Origin: Craspedostauros australis
Lineage: Eukaryota; Bacillariophyta; Bacillariophyceae; Mastogloiales; Achnanthaceae
Length of the DNA stretch: 64,000 nucleotides
Assembly: GCA_026770025.1 (NCBI GenBank)
Contig: JAMXDE010000011.1
Span: 496,001-560,000 of the forward strand
Direction of reading: 5' to 3'
The first letter of the stretch is position 1, and the number at the start of each line of letters is the position of its first letter. The notes below the pieces were generated by a model. It had not been told where the DNA came from and searched no databases. It saw only the letters and a program-made list of their open reading frames with translations. Both the position numbers and the translations under genes were made by a program. Shown here in pieces: positions 1 to 11,436 of this stretch.

Positions 1-608
1 GGCTGCTTGAGGTATCCGCGTGGATTGTTCTCCGCGTAGGGCTCCTCGTCGGCTGGCTTGTACACGGCAAGCTTGACCTTGCGAGCATCATGTAGGAAGT
101 AGCTGCCGCCGGAACCATCCAGGATGAACTCAGGTTTGAGACCGAGCGCGAAGCCTCGTCGCGCCTGCTGGATGAGATGACGTAGCGGCCTTGGTGCGAA
201 GTCGATGACGGAGGGTGATGGGCAGAGATCATGCGTGAACTCCAGCTTCGTCTTGAAGGATGCTGACACCGTGAGAGTGTCGAACAGAGAAGCTGAGGCA
301 CCACGGATGTCCATGAGCAGCGTCTCTCCGGATTTGTAGATGCCGACATCGTGCAGGGAGCGGTGGTTGGGAAGCTGCTTGCCAGAAGTGAGGAGCGGTC
401 CGAAGTAGAGCCGCTGCGCGTTGGAAGGGATGTGCGTCGCATGCTGAATCGCATCCTTCACGTCTTTGATTGTGGACCACGATCGGACGAGGATGCGGCG
501 CCTCCGCGCTTGCCGATCGCGCACATCACGGACGTAGAGCTCAAGGTCTGGCGTCCGATAGTTCGCTTTATTCAATTCAATAGCTTTCTCCGCAGACACA
601 AATAACAT
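1..608 (-). CDS. Ubiquitin-like domain / type II PI4-kinase family protein (partial, cut by window edge)
   Basis: An open minus-strand frame starts at the ATG at 606-608 and runs off the window without a stop (202 codons visible). Residues about 22-90 read as a ubiquitin-like domain (motifs STIKDVKDAIQ, QRLYFGPLL and LHDVGIYKSGETL). Near residues 165-200 comes the beginning of a phosphatidylinositol 4-kinase type II / plant PI4K-gamma catalytic domain: GGSYFLHDARKVKLAVYKP, then DEEPYAENNPRGY. These are the nucleotide loop and the conserved lysine strand of that family. In plants the same UBL plus PI4K layout occurs in the PI4K-gamma group, some of whose members act as protein kinases, so the substrate cannot be fixed from sequence. 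Most of the catalytic domain lies outside the window. The sequence upstream of the ATG is A/C-rich in the gene's sense, like other leaders here. Confidence 0.8.
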   Translation of the reverse strand, partial: MLFVSAEKAIELNKANYRTPDLELYVRDVRDRQARRRRILVRSWSTIKDVKDAIQHATHIPSNAQRLYFGPLLTSGKQLPNHRSLHDVGIYKSGETLLMDIRGASASLFDTLTVSASFKTKLEFTHDLCPSPSVIDFAPRPLRHLIQQARRGFALGLKPEFILDGSGGSYFLHDARKVKLAVYKPADEEPYAENNPRGYLKQ

Positions 609-3600
609 GACTTCCGCCGGGGGGTTGTTGTCTGCTTTGTTTTGTGCTGCGATTGTGTGTTGCTTGTTGCGTGTTGATGCGTGATGTGGTGTGCGTTGGT
701 TGGGCTTGCAGTGTTGACTTGTGAGTGCGGGGTGAGGAGGATTGGATTGGCCGGAATGTCACGAAACTTGTTGCTGACTGGTTGGCGTGAAGTGGAAGAG
801 AAGAGCGAACAAGCCGGAACGACGCGGGGCCTTCGGAGTCTTTGTTCTTTGTATGTTTGTTTGATTGGTGAGTATGAATGTTTGTTTGGTTGTTGATTGG
901 TGTGGTATTTTCAATGATGTTGGTGTTGGTTTGTTGATGTGTTGTTGTTGTTGGTTTGGTGCTACCGGATGGGCCACCCGAAGGAGGGCGGAGACGAGGA
1001 CTTCCGCAAGTACACCGGAGCAGTCGTCACCTTGCAACGATGTGTCTGTGTGCTGTGTGTTGCTATTGTGTCTGCTGTTTGCTGTTGGGTGTGTTGGTTG
1101 TTGTAGATTGCTGGTGTTGTGAGTGGAATGAGACAGAGTCCTTCTGTGCTTAGTTGCTGATGCGGGTGTGGCAGAGCGTTGCTTGGTGGTCGGTGTTTGG
1201 TTGTGCGGTGATGGGGGATGTCACTGGAAGGGTTGGAATTTTGTGTCTCGAAGTTCTGTTCTTCGTGAGTATTGTTTTGTTCCACGAAGGATGTCTTTTG
1301 CTATGGTTGTTGTGGTTGTTTGTGGTGGTTTTGAGTTTTTTGTTTGATTGTTGGAGGTTAAGTGCAGCGTGGGGGTTCCTGTCACCGATCCTGTTGTTTT
1401 CCGGTCGCGGGTTTGTTGGCGGAATGGAGATGCGAGATGCGCCGGCGGGATACGCTCAGGAGGCTGCTGCTGCTAATGGCGATGATGGGAACGTCGTTGT
1501 TGGTGTTGGGATGTGTCATGCAGGTGTGAATGTTGGTGTCTTGTAGGTAGACTATTGGTGCTGGTAGATCGTAGTGGAGTATGAATGTGGATGTGTGGAT
1601 GAATGCGTGTATGAATGCAGCAAGGAGTGTGACACCAGAGGCAGTCGCAATCGCAAGTGCACACACTGGAGCAAGCGTCGGTATGGATGCCAGATGTCAA
1701 AGGTGTGGTACAAAGCGTGTTTGGTAATGAAGCTTGTGCGAGGTGGGTGGTGTGTCGGAATGAGGTCTGCTTATTGGTTGTGGGTAGTGGTTTGGTTGGA
1801 TTGGGTGTTTGGATCGTCAAGGTTTGTTGGGTGTTTGGATCGTTTGGGTTTGTAGAGGCGTGACAGTTGCGATTCCGCCAACGCACGAATGGCAACAAAC
1901 AACAACGATCATTGAGGAATGGATCATCGACGAAACAGGCAAGGAGGTGAGCTGGATAGTACGGTGAGTCAACAAATTCCGCCTCTCCCTCAGTCTCTCT
2001 ATCTGCGATCGTCGCTGCGTGCGTTTGGGGCAGTTGCGCCTTCTCTCTGCGTTGCTGAAGAAAAACTTCGTTGCTCCAGAACGGCACTGAACCCAGAACA
2101 CAACGAAGTCCGTCATGGGTGTGTGCGATCTACGGTATAATACAGTACCCATGCGGATAGGCATCAGGCATCATCGACGGAGCCGCCAAAACCAAGAAGA
2201 TCGCCAACACGATCTTACACCTGACAACCGTTGTCACCGCATCATCCCAGCGCCCACACAAGACCCTGCCACGAACAAATTTACACACCTTTGGTATTTT
2301 GCCTACTCGCACGATCGCATCACGAGAATGCCGTTTGCACCGATTCGGGTTGTGGTTATCGTGCTTCTTTGCTTGATTGATTTCCTGGTCAGTCGGTCGG
2401 TTGCTTGTTCTTGCGCTTGTTGGTGTTCGATGATGATTGTCCTTGCTTGTTTGCACGAATGGGTGGGGGCGTACGATTCCGCAGGAGTGTTGGTTTGCTG
2501 CGAGTTCGATGTGCGTGTATGAGAATGGTTGGTATGGATACACACTTGATCTTCCTGCGAGAACTCTGTTGCTGTTGCTGCTGCCTGCTTGTGGCACCGA
2601 TGTTTCAGCTTGGACAATGGTGATGTGACGAGGCTGATGCAGACTGCGGAGATGATGGTGGTGGTGATGACAAGGATGGTGGATACTTGTGCTCGCAGTC
2701 GTAGTCGTGCTGCATCGGCAAGAATGATTTCGGAAAGACCAACTGACGAGGAATTTGTTCTTGATGTCCTCCTTGTCGCTCTCTCGCTCTCCACTCACCG
2801 CTCTCCGCTCTCCTCCCTCTCCGTACTTGTTCTGTGTCTTTCTTCTTCCTTTGGTTGTTGTTGATGGCGTTGGTGCCACACCAGTACGCGGAGAAGAGAC
2901 CAGGTGAGCGTTCCGACTTCGGCGGCTGTGTCACAACACATGTTACTCCCAACGTTTTCGGTTCCTCGCTGTTGTCCGCGCGCTGCGACAGCTGATCCTC
3001 GTCCAGGCACCACACGCGAAGCGCGAAATCATCGCGCAGTATCCCCCGCGCGAGGTCTGAGAACTCTGCAGCACAACGCGGAAAAACACGACGAACTCTC
3101 TGCGCGACTGCATTTTCGAGCGTCTGATTGGATCGCTGCGCACGACTTGTGTCTCGCCACTTCGCACGGGCTTTGGTGCTTTTCCATTTGATTCCTTTGT
3201 CATCGTTGTTCTTGTTCGTAAATGAAACGTTTTGATTGGATTAAATGTGTCGCACCAGAAGCCAGCACAGCTTGCCCCGTTGACACAAAAGGTGTCAACA
3301 GCGACACTGAGTCCGTTTTCAAAAATGACAGCGCGACAGTTGTCCCAATCAGGGACACGATGGCGACAATGACCAATCCGAGAACACGGTCCTCACACGA
3401 ACGAAATGAGAACAGGAGACGAAAGGAAGACAAAGAACAGAATCCGATGCGACAAAGAGGCAAAGACATCCATGGCGGAACCGTGCGCACGGATCCCAAC
3501 AAGAAGCGGCGGCGATTCTTCTTTCGGGAGATACATGCCACCGCATGCGTCAGACGCAAAGTATCTTTCTTGTGTGCACAAATTCTCATGAGAACAAATA

Positions 3601-4293
3601 CCTTTGGTCCCTCTCTTTTACCACATTGTTCTGTTTTGGCGTTGATGCGGACTGCTTCTCTTCGGATCCGCACACGTACTCGTGTTCGTGCCTGCAGTTG
3701 GTGCAGTGCTCGAGGATTCGCAGATGAGGACTGGATGTGAGAAAGGTGCGAACGTTCGACGTGGACAGGAGATCGTCGACGTGCATTCTTCGAGAAGGGG
3801 CAATGGGTCGGCGGAGATCGGATGTTGGATGGTCATCATTGTTGCATGGTGTTGTACGATTGCGTGTCTCGGATGCGGATTTGCGTAGACGGGATGATGC
3901 AGTGTTGATCATGGATGGCCACGGGCGGAGGAAGGCTGTGCGACACACCACCACCATGGTGATCCGTGTGTCTCCGGTGCCCGCCACCTTGGATACCATC
4001 AACCATGCACTCAGGCCGTTTCCAACATCTTTGAGGGCAACGGCACAGCCCATTAGATCGCACAGCACATTGATGCGAGTGTTCAAATGCATATTGCTAT
4101 TGCGACTGTTACTGCGCTATACATTAGACTGAGAATATGGAGTGCATTTTATGGTGCTATACCATGCCTCGACCCGCATCGAGCATCATTGATTGGCCCA
4201 CTTCTTTCTGGAGCAATGCGATTCGGGACCAGTGCTCCAATGGAGTGCTCCTGGGAGCAGCAGCACCCGCTGCGCTTTCGTCACTTGATACCG
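609..4293. other. Long stretch without a supportable gene
   Basis: About 3.7 kb between the PI4K-like and SERINC genes. From about 620 to 1900 the plus strand is T/G-rich, so A/C-rich when read as minus, resembling the leaders of neighbouring genes. GC-richer islands lie near 955-1040, 1380-1500, 2150-2330 and 3340-3550. Two minus-strand frames look faintly protein-like (3200-3673, with a hydrophobic stretch LGLVIVAIVSLIGTTVAL, and 3586-4092), but I recognise no family and cannot join them with good splice sites. Treat this as intergenic or as an unresolved intron-rich gene. Confidence 0.4.
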
Positions 4294-6183
4294 TTACGAG
4301 AAGTCGCGGTCTGGGAACACGCGCGGTGCGATCAGCGTCCAGAGGTACATCAGCAGCACGAGCCATTGCGACACAATGATCATCCACATGCTAACATCTC
4401 CGACCTGCGGATTCGCAGCGGTGCCGCCCGACTTTATCGCTCCCCATCCAGTCAAGGACATGGCGAACCAACAACTGACGATCGCGAGGATCACATTCAG
4501 CCTCCAGGAATTGCTGAATGTGTTGGGTACGGCTTCTTCGTCCCCAGCGCTGCCACTTCGATTTTGTCCGCCGCTTGGGCTCTCCTCATCACCACCAGCA
4601 TCCTCATTGTTCGCGCCATAGGTGACAACACCTGTCACCTTTCTCTCACCGTCCGGGTTTGTCGTTTCGGTCTTCTTCCTGTAATCAAAGTTGCTGTTCT
4701 CAATCTCGTCCTGACTGTGCTCCCGGATGTGATTCGTTATTGAGTGGTGTGTAGAACAAAACGGAGCATGCATGGTACCGCCGAGCACAGAAGTTGAAAC
4801 AAGACAGGTAAGTGTGTGTAGGTATGGTACGGACACGGCTGATGCGCCAGCAATCATTCCAGCAGATACGCACGCAAAGACAACACCCAGGACAACACAT
4901 AACATCCTCGTACCTGTCTCTGTTGAAAGTTTGATCCGCCGTGAACGACCAACCGGCGTACCCCAAGGCAACGACAGTGAAGCCAACGCCAATGAAGATG
5001 CCCAGGAAGTCATCCTCTCCCAAGAATGGGTTGCAATCGCGGTCGGGGTTCTTGGACACTGCGATTTACATACGTTGGGTGTATGTGAAACATTGTGTCG
5101 CAATTGCAGCACGTGGTATTAGAGTTGATCACAGTGGACATTGAGTGATCGTGTAACAAGGAACAGCGTGAGAAACAGGTGGTGTAGTATTCAGCATGCA
5201 CAGTGCCTCAAAGCCGGAGAGTATAATCGTCGCACGCAGCGCTTTCGCATGTTCGATTCCTCCAGGGCCATCCGCAGGATGGAAGCAACATTCCTATCCC
5301 CCACTCGCAGTGCTGTACGAGTATGCGTAAGTGCAAACGTACCGGCGCTGTAGCAGAGAGATGTTGCGTATAGCGTGATCAAGCTGCTTGCCAACAAGCT
5401 CCCTTCTCCCCCGCTCAACTGCGCGCCCGTGATGATGACGCAAAGCACGATGGTGATGGCGATGAAGGCGTTGTTGTCGGGGCATCCCGCAAAGTAATGA
5501 ATCATCAAACCCCAGCCAACGAAAGAAGTGATGAACATCATGGCTGCCGAAACCACAATAGCGATCAACCAGTTCCTGCCGGACCCAACCTCCTCGGCTT
5601 CTGCCTTGTTCGACCGTTCCACCCAGCTGTCGTTCCAGTTGAATGCCAGATCCACCAAGATGACTTGTTGGATGAAGATGAAGAGTGCAGCACCGACGCG
5701 CCCGATATTGAGGTACACGTCCAAGAACAGCGGTTCGTTGGGGATGAAGCACATCAGCAGTTCAAGGAAGAAGAACAGCGTGTACTTTGCGATCCAAGCC
5801 TCCCGGTTGGCGGATGGCTTGCACGCCACGCCGATTGCTGCCAAGATGAAGAACAATGTCGAACTGAAAGCGCTGCGGTACACTCCCGCCTGCCCAGCGC
5901 AACGGTCCACCAGTATATCCTCGTCGTACTTCTCACAACCATCCAGCCATGCGTCTGTCACGTAGTTGGATACTGGTGCATCCGTCACTGCAGGTGCCAC
6001 GCCGTATTGGAATATGAAGGCAATGGCGATTGCTATCAGCAACAGGAACACCGACCGTTTGCGGCCAGAGTGCGCGCCAGGCGCTTCGGAGGATGGCTTG
6101 TCGTTACCGCAGCATGATCCCAGCAAGGATGCCGCTGCCGTGCAGAAGCACCACCCGAGCCCGGTGGCTACGCATGAAAACAT
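4294..6183 (-). CDS. SERINC/TMS1-family serine incorporator, multipass membrane protein
   Basis: Three exons on the minus strand: 6183-5343, 5058-4914 and 4714-4294, joined by GT-AG introns of 284 and 199 nt, giving 468 codons. The family pattern is clear: an N-terminal LGWCFCTAAASLLGSCCG cysteine cluster, repeated hydrophobic segments, the IPNEPLFLDVYLNIGRVGA and QQVILVDLAFNWNDSW blocks, and LYATSLCYSA followed directly after splicing by VSKNPDRDCNPF. The C-terminus is a long hydrophilic loop and two more membrane segments ending LYLWTLIAP-like (LMYLWTLIAPRVFPD). SERINC proteins are multi-spanning membrane proteins reported to affect serine-lipid supply or lipid scrambling; the role here is inferred from the family only. 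Splicing is strongly supported because the conserved motif is rebuilt exactly across both junctions. The ATG at 6183 precedes the first membrane segment, as usual for the family. Confidence 0.92.
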
Positions 6184-7469
6184 TGAACCCTGTGATCGTA
6201 CGACCAGTAGGCACGGCCGTCAATGTCAATGTCAACGTCAACATGGGGATGAGATGGAGATGGTATCAAGAGCGGCGGTAAAGCAGCAGCGAATGGAATC
6301 ATCAAATCACGCACGGTGAGAAAGAGAGACGACGACGGTGATGACGATGATGATGACGATGATGGCGCATTGATCAACATGGGAAAGCAGGAACCGCTCT
6401 GTGCAATACGAGAATGGTTGAACCCTTTTCCCTCCCCGCATGATGCAAGCAGTCCAAGTGTCAACGTAGAACGGCAGGCTCCCCTTGATGACCACCCGAG
6501 CACACCAGCCACTCTTTTGCGATTGTGAATCCGTGGCGGCAGTCACCCCTCTTCACGTACCATGATGTGCTGTGATGCTCTGTGGCTCTCTATCGATTTG
6601 CTTGATGTGATGCTGTTTGTGTGGTGAAAGCGAGAGAGATGTGCTGTGCTCGTGGAGCGAGTTTGATGTGATGCTGTGTTTGCGGATGGGGAATGTAGCA
6701 AAGTACTCCCTGGCAGTGTTTGATGCCTTGTTCGTGTGATGTTGACTCGTTTTGTGTCCGGTTCATCTGCCCATCGTTGCACCTCAACCGACGCGAAGGA
6801 CAATGCCAGGTTCGTGTTGACATTCAAACAAACAACGCGTGTCCGCCTGCACGTGCCGATTCGTGTCATCAAATTGAACACCCGGATATACACCACGATT
6901 CAAACGCAGGTGAAGTGCGAATAATTTAGTCACGGAAAAAGTGCTCGATGAACCACACTCGTGGGACTGACATCCCCAGACCTTGGATGTGATTCAAACC
7001 AGAATTGCGTTCGGAAACACTCGAGCCAATCCGAATGCTTCAAACAGCAATAAATCGAACCAGCCAGCAAGAACAAAACCACGCCGATCGCAGGGCAAAA
7101 TCGTTCCAAACCATTCGTCGGCTATCGCGTCCCACGATTAGATGGTCCTTCTCGTGACTGGTGGAGCAGATCGCTCCGCCTGGGCGGACTCCATTCTGTG
7201 GCATGGCAAATCCTGAACCACTTTTAGTTGACGAGTAGATCTAAATGTAGAATACTTGTAAAAATGCATTAGATTGATTGCAACGTGCTTTTCCTGTGTG
7301 GCGCGAAGCAGCTCGGGTCGCTTTTGGACCAGAACAATTGCTGGCCATGACGCCGTCTGCATCTGGACTACTCGCATTCGTGCGGTACGAATGCTCAGCA
7401 CCCCCAGCGCCCATCCGAAACGGAAAACTGGGCTTGGCGCACGGTACCTGTGCAAGGAACGACGGGTGC
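6184..7469. other. Intergenic, no gene seen
   Basis: Spacer between the 5' end of the SERINC gene and the 3' end of the bZIP-PAS gene, both on the minus strand. It holds a short run of GAT/GAC repeats near 6330-6365. I see no ORF with family resemblance. The SERINC promoter should lie at its left end. Confidence 0.5.
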
Positions 7470-10400
7470 TCACTGGGATTTGTTCATCAGCATTAACGAT
7501 TCGACAACGCTCTTTTCGGTTTCGGATGATTGGGGGGAGCCATCCTTCTTTCCCTTCTTTGCTTCACTCTTTTGGCGCTTGGCCCCATCTCTCTGGGCAA
7601 GAGGGTCCATCGTGGTCGAGAGCACCCTCTTCTTGGGCGGGCGCTTCGCAACCCTCGCATCACCAGATGAGGTCGCGGACGTATCCTGCGCTGCGTCCAG
7701 GGACTCGTTTTGTGACGACGAAGAGCTCTTCTGCTTCTTCGCCTCAGCGCTGCTGGAGGACACAGCAGTCGTCTCGTTTGGAGCGCTGAGAGAGGTGCCA
7801 ACATTTGTGGTGCTGTTGCTATTACTCGTCGATGTGACTGAGTTCTTCTTCGAATACAGCCGCAGGCTCTCATCGGAGAGCTTGTCACCGTCTCTGATTG
7901 GACGGAGGCACAGGAGGATCTCCTTGGTGCCCTCTTGCGATTGCATGGAGCCTTCGTTGCGGGGCGGGGACTTTGCCCCCTTTGGCGCAACCGATGAAGT
8001 TGGTGTCGATGACTCGGAACCGTCCTCCTCCGCAGATCTCGTCCGCACTGACGAAGTGACCTCGCACCAGACAGTGGTGAGATCGGATCGGATGAGACGA
8101 AGCTTCGAGGTGGGCGAGAGCTGGTCTTGTTGACGATCTGTTGCGACGGTATTGAACAAGAATGGACGACGATCACAGGGATGCAACAAGTAATAGAGAA
8201 ACGAAAGAGTGTGAGAAAATCAATCTGTCAACGGCGAGCCAGAGCAAGGTCTTGCGCGGAGTGCAATGCAGGACGACACAACGCAGACCTCAACGAAGTT
8301 CGAAGTTCACACAGATCTCACCTTTCGACGTCGACGTGTCGCTCCCCGACGACGATGTTTCCTCCCTTGAATCATTGGACTCTCTGTAACCCGAGTCGTC
8401 TGAAGCATTCTCCCCTTTCTTCTTTTCTTCAACTCCTGCCAGCAGCGAGTCGTCGGACGACGATTGTTCACCATTGCTTTCATATCTCGCTGCTGGGGCC
8501 GATGCTGCAGGCGCTGACGCAGCGGGCATCTTCGCAGCTGGTGCGGGAGCTGGCGGTGCCATGGGCTCCTCCTGCTTCACGGGTGCGGCCACTGCCTTGA
8601 CTTTCTTGTCTGGCTCAGGCTCGGGCACGTGCTTCAAGGAAGATAGTCTTGCGGATGCGTTGTTCGCCGTGACTGATGCACCTGTGACGTCGTCCTTCGG
8701 CCCCTTGCCTTTGGACTTCTTGGTGTGCTTCATCTTGTTGTGCAGGCGAACATTTCTGTCGAGGTTCTCGTTTGCTCGTTGCATGTTCTTGGCGTCGGAG
8801 GACAACGACGATGCATCATCGCTGCTGGCATTCTTTCTTCCGGCCTTCTTCTTTGATTTCTTGTCAGACTTGGTGGAATCGTTTTGGGCCACCTCGCCGT
8901 CAACGGACGACCCAGCAGCTGTGGGGGACCGGCTGAGGTTAGCGCTGTTTGTTAGCGAGGAAATGGTTTGTTGTTTGCCACTTCCATTGCCAGTTGACGT
9001 GTCGGATGTGTCTGCCTGAGTCTTGGCTCGTTTTGGTCTCATACTGTCAACTTCGACGACTGAGAGCGGGAATGATTGCTCAGAGACGACAGCAGCATCT
9101 GAGCTGCGTCCTTGCGACGAGGTCTGGCCTGAGGCGTTGCTGTTGTCGTTCCCGTATGCCGATGCGGCCTTGCTTCCGTTGGCATCGCTTCCGTTGTTCG
9201 CCTGTCCTGATGCTCGCCTCTTCCTGCTGCCGCTGGCATTGCCTGCGCCTCTGCCTGAGGCGCTGCCGCCACGAAGTAGCTGGTTCACGAGGCTTTTCAG
9301 AGCCTCTCTGGAAGACGGTACGATGAGATGTTCTAATCGTACACCAATCAAGTCTTTCACGTCGTGCTTGAGGACTCTCTCGGCCTGCTCGCTGCAAAAG
9401 GTGATTTCACCCTCCAACGTGACCGCGATGACCAGGTCTGGGAGGAGGGACAGAATGAGGGCATGTCGGCGCAGGCGGGCGTTTGTGCGGGCCATCTCTT
9501 CGAGCAAAGCCTTCTTCCGTGCTCGGGAAGTGCAGGCTGACTTTCGGTTGGCGACGCGCTTGGCAGCACGCTTCTCCTCCTTGCGACGTGCTTCTGCTAG
9601 CAGCATGGCAACGGTTTGTGGCACAGGCTGGTTAAGCTGGTTGAGCATCTTGGCATGGTGTTCTGTGCATCCAATGCAAAGTTTGATGCGTTTGCGATTG
9701 TGTTGGTGTCGCCATGTGTTGAAAGAGGGCATGGTGGGTACATAGACACGATAATCATTGCAATCGAGTGGCAAGAGCAGCAGCGATCAAGACCAGCAAA
9801 GCACACCGGCACATGGATGTAGCGGATGAATGCACGGATGGGTGCATGATAGATAAAGATGAATCAATGAATGAAGATGTTAGCGAACCATTGTGAACAA
9901 TATCAGCATGGCATTATCACCATCAACATCATCCAGGAAATGACGCAGGGAACAAGCTGCTGAGCGTTCTTACCTAACTGCTGTAACGTCCAGCTCTGCA
10001 TTCCCGGAAGAAGGGCGTTGTTGTACTGCCCTTGTGAGAATGCCGATGCGTGCGCCACCTGCTGAGAAGCAATGGCTGCGTTCGTCAGGCCGCCGATGGA
10101 GCTAACATCGGAGCTCTTCGGTGTCGGCAGCGCGGCGTGCAATGGATGCAATGTCGTTGTCGGAGGTGCCGAGGCAACCGGAGGCACAGGGGGTGCTGGT
10201 TGAGGCGCGGAAGTCGTAGCAACCGGAGGAGGTGGCAGTTGCTGTGGTGGCAGAGGTGGCGGCGTGGTTGTTGCAGGTGGTGCGGCCGCAGCAGCACCCG
10301 CCAGCAGAGAAGACAAGGCCGCAGTTGCAGCCGGTGCGCCTGCTCCGCCGCCAAAGCCCATCTCGAGAAGCGCGGCCATGTTGGACTGCGGCAGCTGTGG

Positions 10401-10835
10401 AGGAGGGTTGAATGCATGCGTCATCGTTGGAATGGCGCCTCCCGAGGCAAGCAACTTGCGCGCAGCTGCGGCTACTTGAGGTGATATCCCTGGGATGGCT
10501 GCATTGGGTGGCGCTTGCGCGTGCTGATGTCCATGCATGGTCTGCTGCATGGGGGCGTGATGTACTTGCGACGTCTGTGAGGCCTGTTGCATGGTCGATG
10601 CTGCCATCGCCGCGATGGTCGCGACAGCGTTGGTCATCATCATGACATTCGGGTCTGTGAAAGCGTTGTTTGCTGCCAACGCGTTGAACGGGGCCGCTTG
10701 CGCGGAGGCCGCACCCGCCAGTGCTTGGCTGGCACTCATTTGTGATGCCAGAGCCGCGGCCTGGCTGATGCTGGGCGTGTTCCCAGCGTCGTTGGTAGGA
10801 CCAGAGTCCTGATGAGGTCCGTTGTTGTGCGCCAT
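7470..10835 (-). CDS. bZIP-PAS domain transcription factor
   Basis: Three exons on the minus strand: 10835-9974, 9662-8322 and 8137-7470 (introns 311 and 184 nt), 956 codons. Exon 1 encodes an Ala/Gln/Pro-rich, probably disordered N-terminus ending MQSWTLQQL. Exon 2 continues EHHAKMLNQLNQP, a short conserved block, then the basic region at about residues 316-340 (AKRVANRKSACTSRARKK, with the N-x7-R spacing) and a leucine-zipper-like stretch. A PAS-like domain follows at once (LPDLVI, GEITFCSEQAERVLKHD). After a long low-complexity region, exons 2 and 3 rebuild a conserved block with TTVWCEVTSSVRTR and KEILLCLRPIRDG, the second half of a PAS-type module. Such bZIP-PAS proteins are a stramenopile family, distinct from aureochromes, which carry a LOV domain. 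Nuclear DNA binding is inferred. Both junctions keep frame and restore conserved sequence. The start at 10835 sits in a good GCC-ATG-G context. Confidence 0.88.
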
Positions 10836-10963
10836 GGCCGTCGGTAACCTGTGTGGTAGTACTAGCCGTGGTTATCGCACCGGCCACCTTAGTCAGTGCT
10901 GCTGCTGCTGATACTGCTGTGGCGGCGGTGACTGCTGATCCTGCTGTTCGCGGTGCTTGTGGA

Positions 10964-11005
10964 GTGGTACAGCGCAGTGGTACAGTGCAGTGGTACAGTG
11001 CAGTG
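10964..11005. repeat. 13-bp tandem repeat, about 3 copies
   Basis: The unit GTGGTACAGTGCA (first copy with one change, GTGGTACAGCGCA) is repeated three times just upstream of the bZIP-PAS gene, on its promoter side. A fourth, partial copy trails into GTGCAATG. Confidence 0.8.
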
Positions 11006-11402
11006 CAATGAAGTGCTTTGCCTCCGCAGTTGTTCCTTCTGGGCAGCGGTGGAACAGCGGGCACACGAGAGCGGGTGTCTTGCTTACAGTTGTTCCCGAT
11101 CACCCCAGCCTCGTTTGTTGGAAGTGCTTGATCAAAGGGCCCGATGATCTGCCTTGTTCCGCTGTCTCCTTGCGCTCTCTAGTCTGTTGGAACCACAGCA
11201 ACAACGGCCGATACTTCCGTCCGCCTTGCCTCCCGGTCTCTCTACTACTGCCGCAGATGCAGATGTGACTGTGGATGTGATCCGATCTGATGCGTCTGAT
11301 GCCGTCTTTGCTGTCACCGTCGCGGCTTCTGCTGGTCCGTTGTCTCTCTTGAATGCTGCACTGCGGTCGTGCTCCTGATAATGATGCTTTCGATGATCGC
11401 TT

Positions 11403-11436
11403 GATGAATGGATGGATGGATGGATGGATGAATGGG
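11403..11436. repeat. GGAT/ATGG tetranucleotide microsatellite
   Basis: Five to six uninterrupted GGAT units flanked by imperfect GAAT units. Nothing links it to a gene. Confidence 0.9.

Noticed and set aside
2130..2879. 249-codon minus frame
   Set aside because: Dominated by Thr/Ser/His low complexity produced by repetitive DNA; no domain.
3200..4092. Two minus-strand frames (3200-3673 and 3586-4092) as a possible membrane-protein gene
   Set aside because: Hydrophobic stretch present but no family recognised, plus-strand frames equally open, no convincing splice junction.
5059..5342. TTCGATTCC word at about 5250, like a tRNA T-loop
   Set aside because: No acceptor stem or anticodon arm can be paired around it, and it lies inside SERINC intron 1.
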